A DNA stretch of 64,000 nt, from positions 126,989-190,988 of the forward strand of contig PTEX01000472.1 of assembly GCA_003342815.1 (NCBI GenBank), written 5' to 3'. Shown here in pieces: positions 12,201-24,144 of the stretch. Positions within the stretch are counted from its first letter, which is position 1; each line of letters begins with the position of its first letter. The position numbers were made by a program, and so were the translations under genes. The notes below the pieces were generated by a model. That model saw nothing but the letters and a program-made list of their open reading frames with translations, did not search any database and had not been told where the DNA came from. This stretch comes from Eudromia elegans. Its lineage: Eukaryota > Chordata > Aves > Tinamiformes > Tinamidae.

Positions 12201-13067
12201 CTTTGATATCTGCCAGGAGCTCTGTCATGTCAACAGTGCACACATACTGTGTATGGCTGGTGTTCCTCATTGACTGCAGGAGACTGCAGGCAGCCACAGC
12301 ATTTTCTGGATCTTCTTCAGGAATCCTAAAACAAACAAACAAACTAGTTCACATCCACCACATGCTGCAGTTGGGCTAATATATTGCCGAACAAACTGGA
12401 AAAAAATCTATAAAGGAAAAGGATTAATGTATTCAAATAAAAAAGAATTAACCCATTCAGAGAGATCTTTTTCTTTCCATTTACCCAGCTTGCCATCTTT
12501 CTGAAAGTAATGGGAGATTGGAATGGAGGTGGTTGTCAAAAGGAAAGCTTCAAAAAACAGGTGCTCACCAGGGCTGCCATGCCAGGACTACACCCACCTC
12601 CTGGCTGGAGTGGAGCAGCTGCCCTATGGAGCTTGGATAAATCGTGTGAGCCCTGCCAATACGTGGGAGTAACAGTGCATGGTTAATAGCAGCAAAAAAC
12701 AAGGCGCTCTGTGACACGAGAGGAAACAGTGCAGAGGAGTCAGAGCCAGTGCAGCAACCAGGGTGAGCAGTGCTGCTGGCACAATCAAGCACCTTCTGTG
12801 AATGGGAAGGTCAATTGGCAACTGGAGCAAGAAGAACAAAGGAAAACCAGCACAGCAGCAAGCACAAGAACTCTGTCTAACAAAGAAGCAGGACATCAGT
12901 ATGCTAGGGCCACGTTAAGAATTTCTGCTGACTATACCTCACTCTTCCTACTGAGACATACCATGTTGCGGTGAGGTTGTATGAACCAGCACCCACATCA
13001 TTCTTCAGGATGCAGGACAGGGTCTGTACATAGTCCACAAAGCAAGTGAGATTTTCGCAATGTGTAG
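5366..13067 (-). CDS. IL21R: Interleukin-21 receptor, seven exons after the signal peptide
   Basis: Class I cytokine receptor for IL-21. It works with the common gamma chain and signals through JAK1/JAK3 to STAT3 and STAT1 in lymphoid cells. Coding exons in transcript order are 13067-12962, 12325-12129, 10429-10278, 9880-9703, 9180-9084, 8858-8777 and 6274-5366. All borders are AG/GT and the phases join exactly (2, 1, 2, 0, 2, 1, 0 leading bases), giving 572 residues after the leader; the human precursor is 538. Visible parts are two fibronectin-type domains with paired cysteines, a WSDWS box, one transmembrane helix, a Box1 (IPDPAAFF) and a tail. The tail keeps the family block IDSGFMDSDC and the STAT3 site YVKQ close to the C terminus. 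Identity rests on domain order plus matches such as NGDFK/KWVGA and IKPQPPFNLT. The signal-peptide exon was not found. The adjacent IL4R fits the conserved receptor pair. Confidence 0.93.
6275..8776 (-). other. IL21R last intron
   Basis: Intron of about 2.5 kb. Several frames of 70-170 codons cross it, such as 6327-6839 minus and 8328-8684 minus, but they show no domain or splice support. I see no repeat or RNA gene in it. Confidence 0.6.
8777..8858 (-). CDS. IL21R: IL21R exon: Box1 JAK-binding segment
   Basis: It encodes FWKKMACIPDPAAFFKPLY and ends NGDFK. The proline-rich IPDP is the Box1 motif used for JAK1 binding. The acceptor tract is CTTTTTCCTTCCAG. Confidence 0.93.
9084..9180 (-). 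CDS. IL21R: IL21R exon: transmembrane segment
   Basis: After VTQRADT it encodes a roughly 20-residue hydrophobic run (GWLLLFGVAAMITVSITAFL) and stops at AKQQ. The donor is GAG/GTAAGA. The phase joins both neighbours exactly. Confidence 0.92.
9703..9880 (-). CDS. IL21R: IL21R exon: second half of domain 2 with WSXWS
   Basis: It encodes TQKTKAVHEDKRTLVILP, YEFQVRAKP and GFWSDWSHP. The WSDWS signature of class I cytokine receptors lies at 9734-9748. The exon is phase 0 at its start and leaves one base at its end. Confidence 0.95.
10278..10429 (-). CDS. IL21R: IL21R exon: first half of domain 2
   Basis: It encodes KPQPPFNLTAVF, YNISWKTIY and LEYQLRFKK, the hinge and first strands of the membrane-proximal fibronectin domain. 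The acceptor is CCCACAG and the donor GAG/GTAAGT. The hinge wording is close to mammalian IL21R. Confidence 0.93.
10430..12128 (-). other. IL21R intron between domains 1 and 2
   Basis: About 1.7 kb of intron. Its only recognisable content is the CR1 fragment listed separately. Confidence 0.7.
11440..11860 (-). mobile_element. CR1 LINE 3' fragment
   Basis: Read on the plus strand it carries the antisense CR1 wording TTGGAAGGGCCTCTGGAGAC, followed by segments matching the CR1 reverse transcriptase end. The frame 11400-11699 minus reads HWLDQMVSRGP, a decayed CR1 tail. The element is 5' truncated and inactive, inside an IL21R intron. Confidence 0.8.
12129..12325 (-). CDS. IL21R: IL21R exon: second half of domain 1
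   Basis: It encodes IPEEDPENAVAACSLLQS through FYMGENI, with N-x-S/T sites and the second cysteine pair. Borders are TTTTAG before and ACA/GTAAGT after. At 197 bp it has one leading and one trailing base. Confidence 0.9.
12962..13067 (-). CDS. IL21R: IL21R exon: start of extracellular domain 1
   Basis: Acceptor CTACAG, donor ATG/GTATGT. It encodes HCENLTCFVDYVQTLSC and onward to LTATW, the first cysteine pair region of the mature receptor. It begins with two bases of a split codon, so a leader exon ending in a single-base overhang must exist upstream. The length of 106 bp fits the phases. Confidence 0.9.
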
Positions 13068-15884
13068 CTGTAGGTTTGAAAAGACATAGCAAATACTAAC
13101 TTCCATGCATCACACTTGTAAACATTTTAATTACAGTATTTCTTAAATTTATACTGCTCTTTGCTCATTTAACATTCATTTTATATCTGTTTGCAGTTTT
13201 CTGCAGGTTGATATCTGAAGCACCAATGCACACATCAGCACCTGAAATGCACTGTACAAACATTCCATATAGAAATGACACTGAGGATATTTCCCTGGAT
13301 TTCAAGGCAAGGAAGATTGCAATGCAGAGATAAACCCTGCATTGGAGAGTCCTCTTCTGATAGGGTCCTGAGCTGAGAAACACCTCTAGTACTACACTAG
13401 GACTAACTAATATCAAGTGTGGAAAGACTACCAGGAAACACAGGCTGCCACGATAGAGCAAGCCATGCCTACCACGATGACATTGTAATGTCTCACAGGT
13501 ATGATATCACCACTGTTTGATGGCAGCAAAATCACTGTTGCCAAGAGAAGATTTCAAGGTTGTGACATCCAGAGCTTATAGGTGATAGGGTCCTTCCCTG
13601 TCACCATAGAGCCCATATCCATGGCTCTGCCTGCTGGGAACACATGACTTGGCAACTGTTGGGTGCTCATGGTTGATATGCTCATCAACCACAATACTTG
13701 GTTTTATGGCTGCAAGTATGAGAGTGTTGTATGTTGCGTACAGGCTGTGTGTCACTGTGCCCATTTCTTTGATGGACAAGAAGCATTGTTCCACTTACAC
13801 ATCTGAGGACAGTCCTTACAAACAAAAGCACTTAAGTCACTGTGCACAGATGACAAGTCCAGAGGAGGGAGCAGTCATTTCCAGATCAGAGTAAGTCCAA
13901 AGGAAAAAGTCAGAAATTTCTCACTCACTCTGCTCATCATGAGGTCCTCTGCTACCCCTGCTACAGCAAAGCACATGCTGCTTTCTGTATATGAGTTTTG
14001 TGCAGTATTCCGCATTGTCTACCTAACCCCAAAGAGTCGCCATGGTCACAGAAAAGGAAGAAATTTGGGGATACTTGTAACAGACTCTGGTCCCACAGGT
14101 GTACATAGGCTTTTTAAAACTGGGATTCAAATGATGTGGTTATTATTTTGTTTCATTTTAACTTTTCATCTCACTATGACTACAGATTTTTTTTTTTTTG
14201 AAATTGTAATTAATTTCATTTTTGCTTCATTTCAGCTTTAACTTTTCTTTCTGAGCCCTCATCAGGCTCCCATGAGGTCCCTGGCACAGACACTGCTTGT
14301 CCAGGGTCCTGAACAAGATATCTTTTCTCCCTTAGCCTGACTATTTATAAGTGTTGATAAGCTAGAAACATCACTGGTTAGTTGCTGCCTTGTGCCCTAT
14401 TTTGATACTAACCAAAGGCAACTGCTGAATTTCTGTTGGTATAAGGATCTGCTATTGAAATTCAGAAGAGGTTGGATTTTTACCAGTAAGGGAATAACTA
14501 AATGTTAGCACAACAGGTCTATCCTATTCTCCATCCTTGACAATTTCAAAAACAAGGGTTGAATATTTTAGAAAATAAGATCTAGTCTAGTCCAAACTGA
14601 AACTGGTAGAGGGGATTTCCCTGGACTGTGTCACATAGAATTAAGATTAAGCAATTGCAGAAGACCTTTACGGCAGGAAGGGGCAACTCTGAATTCATCT
14701 TTCAGTTCAGGTTCGGAGCAGGTCCCAGGTTTTGACTAGGAGCAGCATGTGAAATGGCAACATCCCTCCTGCTCCCTGCACACAGCATCATTGATGCTGG
14801 CCTGCACAGAAGGTCAGCTCTGTCTTGGCTACCCTGGGTGGCAGGTAGGAGCCAGCACAAAAGGGATGGTGGCCCTTGGTACTGACGGCCCTGCTGGCTG
14901 CAGTCCTAGGACATCCTCTTGGGCCACCTGGACTTTTACTACGACCCCACTCTGGTGTCCCAGGGCAAGCTAACTTCCGCCATCGCTATCTCTGTGTGTT
15001 CTCAGAACTCGATGCATCTGGCTGAACTCTGCCTGCTGTGTGCCCAATCCTTGTCTCTTCCTTCCTGGTGCTTCCCTGTGCATCTGTGTCCCCATGACAC
15101 CCTTGAGCCATGTGTATCTCCACAGAACTGACATTGGCAGCTGGTGAGATAAACCTTGTGGGTGCACAGCCTGGGAAAGACATGTAGCAACTTACTGTGC
15201 TGGAATAAAAGGAAGAATAAAAGACTCCAGGGCTGTTCCTTGCTCCTCATGTTGGTTCTGTCTGGATGTCCTGGGGAAAAAAAAAAAAAAAAAGAATTCA
15301 GCTCAGCCACCTGCATGCATTGGAGGTTGAGGCACAATTATTCCTGCCCTCATTTACATGCAGCCAGTCCCAGTATCTGATTCGGGAGGTACCTCAGCAA
15401 TCCTGTGCACATCTTCCTTAGGGGCTAGAGAGGTGGCCTGAGGACACTGCTAAAGGGCCAGAACTAGGCCAGAAGAATCGCTGTTCCTTTGCAATGGTGT
15501 GCGTACAGCAAAATGATGGCAGCCCCGTACTGCTCATGTAACAGGAAGACACTTGCATTAAGTACTAACCCTTTTAGTTTCTATAGGTTTCCTGCAACTA
15601 GAAATGACTTGCAGCAAGAAGTGATGTTGCTGTGGCTTTAAACAGTGAATTGGTCAAATGAGTCTGGATGTCATTGTGCACGCACAAGTAGTGTTTGCGG
15701 GAGCTGATTGAGCTAACCTCTCTGAGGATAAATAACCCAGGCTTCCTAATAAGGATGCTCCAGAAAGGCAGAAATAGCAATCTCCCCTGTGATATTGGAG
15801 GGAACAGTGTGTGGCACCATTTTGGGGAACAGACTGGTTTGTTTCAGGGAACTTGTAGGAGCATCTTCTGAGCAAGGGTGCAGC

Positions 15885-15913
15885 AGGATGTTCTCAAAAT
15901 TTGAGAACATCCT
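15885..15913. repeat. 29-bp perfect inverted repeat (14-bp arms, 1-base centre)
   Basis: AGGATGTTCTCAAA at 15885-15898 is followed by its exact complement at 15900-15913. A direct repeat of GTCACCTACAGAC, 19 bp apart, follows immediately at about 15917-15948. Confidence 0.9.
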
Positions 15914-16661
15914 AATGTCACCTACAGACCTAATTGTCACCTACAGACACTGCTCATCCCTTGCTCCCTAAACAATCACATAGTCTGTTAACCTCGTGCT
16001 TTCACAGTTTTCGTATTTATGGAGACGGGTAGATAAGCAGGGAGGACAGAAATAGCTCTCTGAGAGCAATGGCTGTTGATGACCAACATGGACTTCAAGC
16101 CCCTTTGCTTGAGCACTCAGAAATGGCCTGGGCAGCTTGGGCATGCCAGGCTTTGTCGACTGGCACTGAGTTATTCATGGAGCTTGGCAATGTCGTAGCA
16201 CAGACAGCAAGGTGGTCCTGCTGGCAAGGAGCAAGCACCAGAGTGCTACACACCCCTGCACCGTGCTGCACTGAAACATTGCGAGAAGGAGCTGGGCAAT
16301 GACTGGGCCAACAGCCTGGCAGCAGCACTGGGGCATTACCCAGATCTGTCCCAGGTCCTTGTCAGCAAACACCCCCATGGTGGCGCAGCAGAGCACATGT
16401 CAGCAAGGCACTCCTGCCCTGGGAGTATTTGTAGTGTTAAAAAAATTCCAGGTTTACTCAAATAATGAAAGCAAAATAAATTTAGCAGCCACCAGAAAAC
16501 CCCTTCAGGACCTTCTCTTGGTCTGCTTGCAGGCGCTGGGGTAAGGGTGAGATCAGCAAGACTCTGCAGGAGGCATCAGAAGCAGCTACGTGTTCCCGCA
16601 CTGCTGCCCCTTTCCTGCTGGACACTCCCCATGGAGTGTGTACTACATCTTGCCCAGCAAG

Positions 16662-16703
16662 GAGCCTCAGGCACCACGGCCCTCGCAGTGGTGCCTGAGG
16701 CTC
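16662..16703. repeat. Inverted repeat, 16-bp arms with 10-base loop
   Basis: GAGCCTCAGGCACCAC at 16662-16677 pairs perfectly with GTGGTGCCTGAGGCTC at 16688-16703 around the loop GGCCCTCGCA. It is GC-rich and would form a stable hairpin in either strand's RNA. It is too short for a typical pre-miRNA unless flanking bases also pair. Confidence 0.88.
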
Positions 16704-17602
16704 TTTCCTCACTCCATCCCCATCTCCTGCACTGAACATTTGCTTGCAAAACACTTTTCCTCACCCCTAGTCCCAGCTCTCCAATTTTCACCTGTGCCAT
16801 AAATGCTGTAGTGACACTGCTTCTGTCAGGGCAGGCCTTGTGCTACCTGCCAAGCCTGCGCTCACCCTTCAGCCCATCTCCAATCCCTGTTCCTCTAAGA
16901 GTGGCCACAGGAAGCTCACTACACTGCAAATCCTCCTTCTCCATGACCCCTCAGCAGTGTCATGTCCAAGCTCGGGACTGCTCAGGGGCCACTGCTATCC
17001 TTTGCCGCTGTTAGTGGGACTACAGCACTGTCCCCTGCAGGCCTTTGCTGTCCTACACCAGGCTCCCACTAGGGCTCCCATGGGAGCACCCAGCAGCTTG
17101 TGGGGCAGCAGGGAGCACTGGCCCATCACGGAGCCACATGAGCAGCCCCTGCGTTTTGTGTCCCTGCTCCCTCACTCTCAGGAAGGGTAGCGCAGGGCCA
17201 GGTTGACTGCTCTTAGCTCTCAGGCCTGCTTCTGTAAGTTGCTGTCTGTATTTCCCTTTCCTGCTCTGAGCACTGTCAGCCTGGGGCATAATGAGGAATG
17301 ATACTGCCAGCAGGTCATCCAGAGAAAACTCATAGCAGCAGCAGGGGCAGTCCTCGCACAGTGGTGAGAGCTAACATGGAAGGTGGCAATGCAGAAGAAA
17401 ACCTGGAGTGAGCCAATCATGCTGAAAATGAGTCCAAGCAGCAGGAGGACTTCAAATACCCTCAAACACAGGCCAGGCCACAAGTCCCCTCCCTGACACA
17501 CATCTCTCACACTTGCCACCCCTACAGTCTGGTCCCCATTTCGTTCCTGCCCGGCTCTCCTGTCCAGGGGCTGTTTTGCTTGGCTCACAGGAGCCAGAGG
17601 TC

Positions 17603-17660
17603 TGTGCCATGCCATGCTGTGCCACATGCCATGCCATGCTGTATCACATGCCCTGTGCCA
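17603..17660. repeat. Imperfect CCATGC-rich tandem repeat
   Basis: GTGCCATGCCATGCTGTGCC is echoed by CATGCCATGCCATGCTGTAT about 20-25 bp later. This short, degenerate repeat explains the odd His/Met/Ala-rich frames here. Confidence 0.55.
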
Positions 17661-20639
17661 AGGAGGTACAGACACCATGCAGAAGAGGAAAGATCCATCT
17701 CTGCAGCCATGCTACTTTGTCCTTACAAGCTAGAAGAGCTCACAGCTCACAGGAATATGAAGTGCTGAAACCTGCTCTGGTGAGGCCCTCTGCAGCCCTA
17801 TCCTTGCCCTCCTCTCCCCATGATGGATCTCTCCCACTTGGCACTGCCGTTTTCCAGCTCCTGGGGAACTGAGGAGAAAGGCAGTGGGCAGCCACCAGGG
17901 ATGGGAACTTTTTGCCTACCTAGCATTAGAAAAGTCCCTTCCACCATTTCGTTTCAACTTCATTGTCTGTAAAATGGAAAATCTGAGGCAGCTTCCAGAG
18001 TGCTTGAAACATCATTACTTAATGGCTGTAAAAGGTCCAGTGCTTTGTGGCTGCTCTCCAGCCCTACTGCAAGCTGTGGCGCCCAGGGAAGGATATGTGA
18101 GAGCATGGCAATAGCAAGATACTGCTGCAGTGTTTTAACATGCCAGAGGAAATAGATGCAACACAAAACTGGTATTTACAAAGATTATTCTTGCTAATGG
18201 GCCGCAAGTATGGTGATGCTGTAAACTGCCGAAGATTGAAATATCCAGCTAAATTTTGTGCTTTGAAATGCCTCCATGAACTGCATGCCCATATCAAATT
18301 CATACACATATATAAAAGTGAAGTACAAAAATAATAATTTGGATGTTTCCAAGCACGAGAAAGTTCACGTTGCAGTTTCAGTCAACTAAAAGAGTGGAAG
18401 GTCTACAGAGGTCTTGCTCCACTAGCTGTATGCAAAAGTCAGCTCTCTTCTTACGTGTCCTCTGAGGAGCTTCACTACAACATGCAGTACCATAGTTTTG
18501 CAAGACCAAGCAGTGGGGAGCTGGGGGAAGGCTCTGGCCATCTGGTGAAGGTCAACAAGAATGGCAGCTGGGACACAGGGCCATGTCTGCTGCAGAAACG
18601 CTTTGCAGTGAACTCACAGATATCAAGCAGAAACAGTTGCAGCAGAAAAAAGTGGTGGGAACATGGACATTACCTGGACCCATGCCTTCAGCTGTCCATG
18701 TCAGCCCTCCAGCACCTCCAGGCTGGCCTGGCTAGGTTGCTGCTGCAGGCAGCGCCATGAATACCTAGCCTACTCGTGTGGGCCGGACTCTTGGCTGTTG
18801 GAAAAGTGGTGAGGAACAGTGCCTGACGTCAGCTTGTATCAGTATTACTGTGCAGATAAAAGGATGTGGTGAGCAGAGAGGAGGCAGCAAGTTTGGCTTC
18901 CAACACCCACACAGCATTTGCTACTGTACTGTTCTGGTCTCAAACTCTGACGTGAGGAAAAGGTGGGAGAGCAGATGACAGCTCAGAGGCTGTAGTTCTG
19001 GAAGGTCCCCGAAGTGGCTCAGGGGACTGGTGATGCTAAACTTGCATCAGGGAGGCGTGAACAAGAGCATGTCCAGCCAGAGAGACCAGCTCTTGCTGGG
19101 ACCCTGCTCTACACAGATATCTGTGTAGGCTCAGCACCTCCCCATAGCAGGATGGGAACAAAATAAATTCCACGTACGACATGGTCAAAGAGGCAGCCAG
19201 CAGCTTCTATGCAGCAGCTTTGGGAGATACTAATAGGTCTAAAACAAAAGTGCTAAATTAGAAAAGCCATAGAATTTGGTTAATATATAACAAAGGGATA
19301 ACAGTATAGAGTAATTACACCCTTAACTGTTGAATGGAAATTATTTGGAAAAAAACAGAGTGATTTCTTGTGAGTTCAATCTATGAGAAACAAGCATTAG
19401 CACATGTAATATAAAATGCATATTGTAAAGTGTTTTAAAAGCAGTGTATTTTGTGCCTCCAGGACAGTCTGCAATGTCTCCTCTCCTAGGGATGGGCTTG
19501 GGCCATGGAGAGGACTTTCCTGCAGAAAGCAAGGAAACAGCCTAGGCTGAAGGTAACTAACTAGAACAGTTAATTAATTAACACTTCCAATTACCAAGTT
19601 CATGACATAGAAAAGCAATGCTATTTCTGTAAATGCTGCTTGTCATAAAGGAATGATAACAAACTCCTAAGCATCCTCAAAGACATAGCCCTGACATTAC
19701 GACTCAAGAGTCACAGACACCTTCACAGGCTGGTGACATTTAGCAAGGGGATAACCACACATTGCCATAAGTAATGAGTCAAAATTACAAGAGAACAGCT
19801 GAGACCAGAGAAACAGCCTTTACCGGGACAGAAAGCAATAGAAGAAACCGCCTCAAAGCTCAGGAAATGGAATAAAATATGACTAAAATGGGCAGAAAGC
19901 AGAGGCGTTAGTCAGCAATGCGGCAGGGTAAAAAACAACCAGATCTGGCGAGTAGTTTGTGGCTGGCACGGGATGCTGAAAGGAGGAGGAGAAAAAATTG
20001 TGTAGTCCTGGTTCAGGCAGCACATGGAGCACCAGCAGCACCCACTCTCCCTGCACACCTCACATGGGCACCACCACCTTCATTTTATTTCTGCCTAGAC
20101 ACATGGAGCCCGACTGATGCAGAAAGGCTGGGGAAGGGCTATGCACCGAGCTGTCACCAGAGGAGAGTTCTCTCCTGGGTCACTCTTATGCAGGGGCTCC
20201 GCTCTACCTGAAAATTGGGAGCAGGAACAACAGTGATGAGCTCTCGCTCAGCTCTCTGGGATAGGAACCTGCAGCCCTGCCAGGCATAGCTGCCAGACAC
20301 ACATGCCTAGACTTACCCCAAGCCCTTGAAAGGTCTGGGCCAGTAAATGTCCAGCCTGTGGGAATGCTGGAGCTCCTGACATGGCTGCTGCAGTACCCCC
20401 AGGCACAGGCCCCTTGGGCAGCCCCAGCAGGATGCCTCCGTTCTGTTGTGCAGCTGGGTACAAGCCGAGCTTCAGCTCCTCACTTAGTCAATCTGCATGG
20501 CCCCAGATGAGGCACCTCTCCCGCGGCCTCCAACTGCCACCCGCCACACACTGGCCTGTCTCAGGCCTCCTTTCTATGCTGCACTGGCCCCACGCATGGC
20601 CATCAGGCTCCTCACACATGCCATGGTATTAGCCCTGCA

Positions 20640-21110
20640 CGCTGTGCTCTTGAAAGTTGGTGCAGACTCATCTGCTTGGGGTCAGTCCCTGCCCATGGGG
20701 ATGCACCAGCATCAGGCCACGCTGCTGCATGCAGCATGTTCCGCGAGAGCCTCACGTTCCGCAAGAGCCTCACGTTCCGCGAGAGCCTCACCTGTGCCTG
20801 GCACCGCCACCCTGGCACGGCCGCCACACTCCCGCACTGCAGCCTGTGCGCCTGGTGCAGCTCCCTGGCCTCGCTCGCAGAAACCACACGAGCCACCTTC
20901 AGGGCTCTGACTGTGGAAGCGCTTTCAGAGCGAGCCTAGTGGCTCGCCCGCTGTGCTGCCTCCCTGTGGCAAGATGTAGAGGCGCTGACGCACTGCTCAC
21001 AAGCCCGCAGCGCCGGCACTGCTGCTGGCTCCTATGTCGCTCACAGAGACGTTCTGTGTCTCTGAGAAAAAAGGCGGCACGCAGATGCAGTACAGACACG
21101 GGTCACGAGA
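20640..21110. other. CpG-rich patch, possible cryptic promoter
   Basis: CpG dinucleotides are locally frequent compared with the surrounding DNA, and this patch contains the minisatellite. It could be a promoter-type island, perhaps for an upstream IL21R leader or a non-coding RNA. Overlapping open frames in several phases are the expected by-product of GC richness. I see no start or splice evidence. Confidence 0.3.
20737..20791. repeat. 18-bp minisatellite, three copies
   Basis: GTTCCGCGAGAGCCTCAC occurs three times in tandem. The middle copy differs by one base (GCAAGAG). The unit is a multiple of three, so every frame across it stays open, which produces repetitive peptides such as REPHVP. 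Confidence 0.88.
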
Positions 21111-24100
21111 GGCAAGCACTAATACATGTTGCAATATGTTGGTGTGTATTGGCAATACTGGATATGAAAAGGGTTTTCATGGAAACAGCTTGGTCCAAGC
21201 AGCAATCCTTATTGCTGGAAGCTGCATCTCAATACAAAAACTAGTGACAGTTCACTGCAAGGCAGTATAAGACAGGAACAATTTTATGAGGCTAAATAGA
21301 CCAAAACATGGGGTTGTTGGCTGCACCAGAGCACAGGGACCAAAGCATTGAAATGACATCACAGCAGCACCCTGCACCCCAGCCAGGGCTGCTGAACACT
21401 CAGAGCAGAAGGACATGGAGGCCATTTCTGTAAATGCTGTGCAGGGGGATTCCACACCCAGTAGTGGCTTTGGCTGGTGCAAGGCTCTAGCTTAGATGAG
21501 GAAGCTGCAAAATCCTCAGTCCTACTCTGTGAGTGGGGAAGAGCTGCTCTACACCTGCTCTCCTCAGCCTGCACTCTGCTGCCACGTGGTGCAGGGGCAG
21601 TGGGAAGCCACAGCAGATTGGTATCAGGCAAAACAGAGCCAATGTGCTCAGTGGTGCCCATGTTAGCCCTCCACACCTGGGAGGCACAGCTGCAGGCTTT
21701 ACAACAAGGCATGAGGATAACAGAGATAGGTACCAGAGCAGAGGTGGGGAGCAACCTTGATGTGCAGGAGGACAGTATCTGCTATGAGGGTCCAGCACAG
21801 CGCAGAGGGGGGCTACGGAGCGACTCTGCATAGGCTATGGATTGCAGGTCCTCATTGCAGAGGAACAACTTGCCTAACAGACACGCTGCTGCAGAGGTGC
21901 CTGCTAGGCGCCCTGGAGCCCCTGGGCTAGTGCAGTGCTGTAGTGATGTGCTGTGCAGATCACCCTGTGTGGCCCTCAAGGCCAGAGCACCATTGGAGGT
22001 GTGCACAAACTTGTGCTTGCAGCACAACACGAGCTGCCAGAGCCATCTCCTCAAGGCTTCTACTGGCTACTCACCAAGAGTCCACCATGTTAATGCCAGG
22101 GCCAGGCACACCCTGCTCCTCATGGCAGGACTGGGGCAATAGCTGGGGCCTTGCTACAGCCCTGCATCAGGGGCGGAAACTCCCTGCCCCCCAAAAGCAG
22201 CCCAGCACTTCCCTTGCCCTTGTGTAACTCCTGTTGCTGCGTGGGTGGTGTGATCGCTGCGAGTGAAACCAGCAGCAGCTGAGAAGCAGAGAAGCAGCCA
22301 ACCTCTGTCTCTTCAGCTCTTGGCAAATCTCCCCATGTCTAAAAGCTGGGGAAACAGCAGCAATTAGGAAAGTCCCAGTGATACATTAGTCACCTTTCAG
22401 CAGAGGCCAAATACTACACTACTTTGAATGCCATGTTGTCCTGTGAGGGAGTTCAGGTGAGACCCAGCAGAGCCAGCAAGCCCTGCAGAGCTGGGACTGG
22501 AGCTTCTAAGGAGAGCTGCCCACCTCCACGTTGGGGGCTGGTGTAACCCCCTCTGTCACACATAGGCTACAGATCATAGTTTGCTGCTACAACAACTCTT
22601 GGCATTACAGTTGCCTTTTTGCTCCCAGGGAGGAGATGTTTAGGGCTCCTCCACAAAGAGTCAAAGGTTTATTCGAAGTTTTCTGACTAACAGTGAAAAA
22701 GGGGAGAAAGCTGCTCCTTCCACCATCAGCTAAACCAGCAGCCAGTTCCTCCTGGTTTGGTCCTAGCCTGCAGACAGTTCTCTTTCATCCTTCAGTTCTA
22801 TTGGAGGGGAAAGCAGGCTGAGTGGAAATCACATGTTGTAGAAAGCCAGGGAAAGGCCAGGATGAAAGGATGGCACGTGGGCCAGACAGACCAAGGCAGA
22901 CAGAACCAAAAGGTCAGACTTGAAGTTCCTCTCAACACTGCTCTTTCTCAGCTTGTCAAAAGGAGACCTGTCTGTACTTAGCAAGCCAGGGTTGCTGTTG
23001 AGGACTGTTATTACAACTGGAAAAACATGCAGAGGGCCACCAATTATGTAAGCGTTGCTTTGGGGTGTTAGCAGAGTACCTGAGAAGTGCCCTCTTCTAC
23101 ACTTGTCTATTTTGTTTCCTATGTTTTGGAACAATCCGATTTGAGTATCCTGCACCTGAAAACCAGACTGCTTCACTGCTGCATTCCTTTGATTAAGTAT
23201 CAGCGTGCGCCCAAGGAGTTCCCGCCCAGCTTCCCACACTGTTGCCACAGCTCAGTCAGGGCTCCGCACAACTGCTCCAAGGTCTGATGCAATGCTGCTG
23301 GCACAACATGGCTGCCTCAGTCACAGCAGCATGTTAAAAAGATTAAAATACCACATAACATGTCATCATGTTAATGTTACCATGAGGCAGAATTTAGTAA
23401 TCTGTAAAGGCAGGGAAACATGTGCATAGCTCCCCTGAGAATCTGTCAAAAACAACATGAGTCAAAAGGTATCTGCATACAAAAGTACACATTTTGGAAA
23501 CATCTCTGTCAGAGCTGGAGTAAAACTCCAAAAATCATGTTCTCTAAGGAGTTTTTATGTAGAAAAGACATGGAAACATTTCACGGAAAAAACAAACACA
23601 GTTTTCTCAGTCTGTTTTCACTGACAACTTCAGTTACATCACTCCACAATTAGAGATAAACACAATCCAGCAGGTAGCAGAAGCCACAAACCCATTTGAT
23701 TCTCTCATCTCCTTTGTCTTTTGGATATTTCTCTGCTAGAAAGTGACATGTAAAAGGCACTTGTTTTTTTAGACCAAGCTTGCAGCTCATGGTAGATGAG
23801 CACTAGGACATTGCCAAAGTCTGCCTGGAGAGCACAGGGTCTCAAGGAAAGATGCAGGGCAAGTTAGAAGATCCTTACTCCCCTGCTCCAACTAACTTGT
23901 CCCTTCCCTCAGAAAATTGCTCCACCATCTGTTTAATCTCTCCAGCTCCAGACCCCTACTATATTCACTCCCACCCTCTTCTTTTAGTAATTTTCAGCTT
24001 TCAAAGGGCAATGCCAAAACCTGTGATTGATGGGAATTTTCCAACAGCTCCTCAGCACAGGTGTGTAGGCTTACTGAGCTAACATTGCTCATGTAGAAGG

Positions 24101-24121
24101 GTGGGACTGACAGTAGGGGGG

Positions 24122-24144
24122 AAAAAAAAAAAAAAAAAAAAAAG
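24122..24144. repeat. Poly(A) run of 23
   Basis: An uninterrupted run of 23 A preceded by a G run. It may be the tail of an old retroinsertion, but no recognisable element body precedes it. Confidence 0.85.

Noticed and set aside
13165..13461. Minus frame with hydrophobic segment as IL21R leader
   Set aside because: Starts with TTG; the nearest ATG upstream is in another frame and gives only a short peptide with the wrong splice phase.
20657..21244. 195-codon open frame on the plus strand
   Set aside because: Lies in GC-rich DNA with an 18-bp repeat that keeps all frames open; other overlapping frames are equally long and no domain or splice signal supports it.
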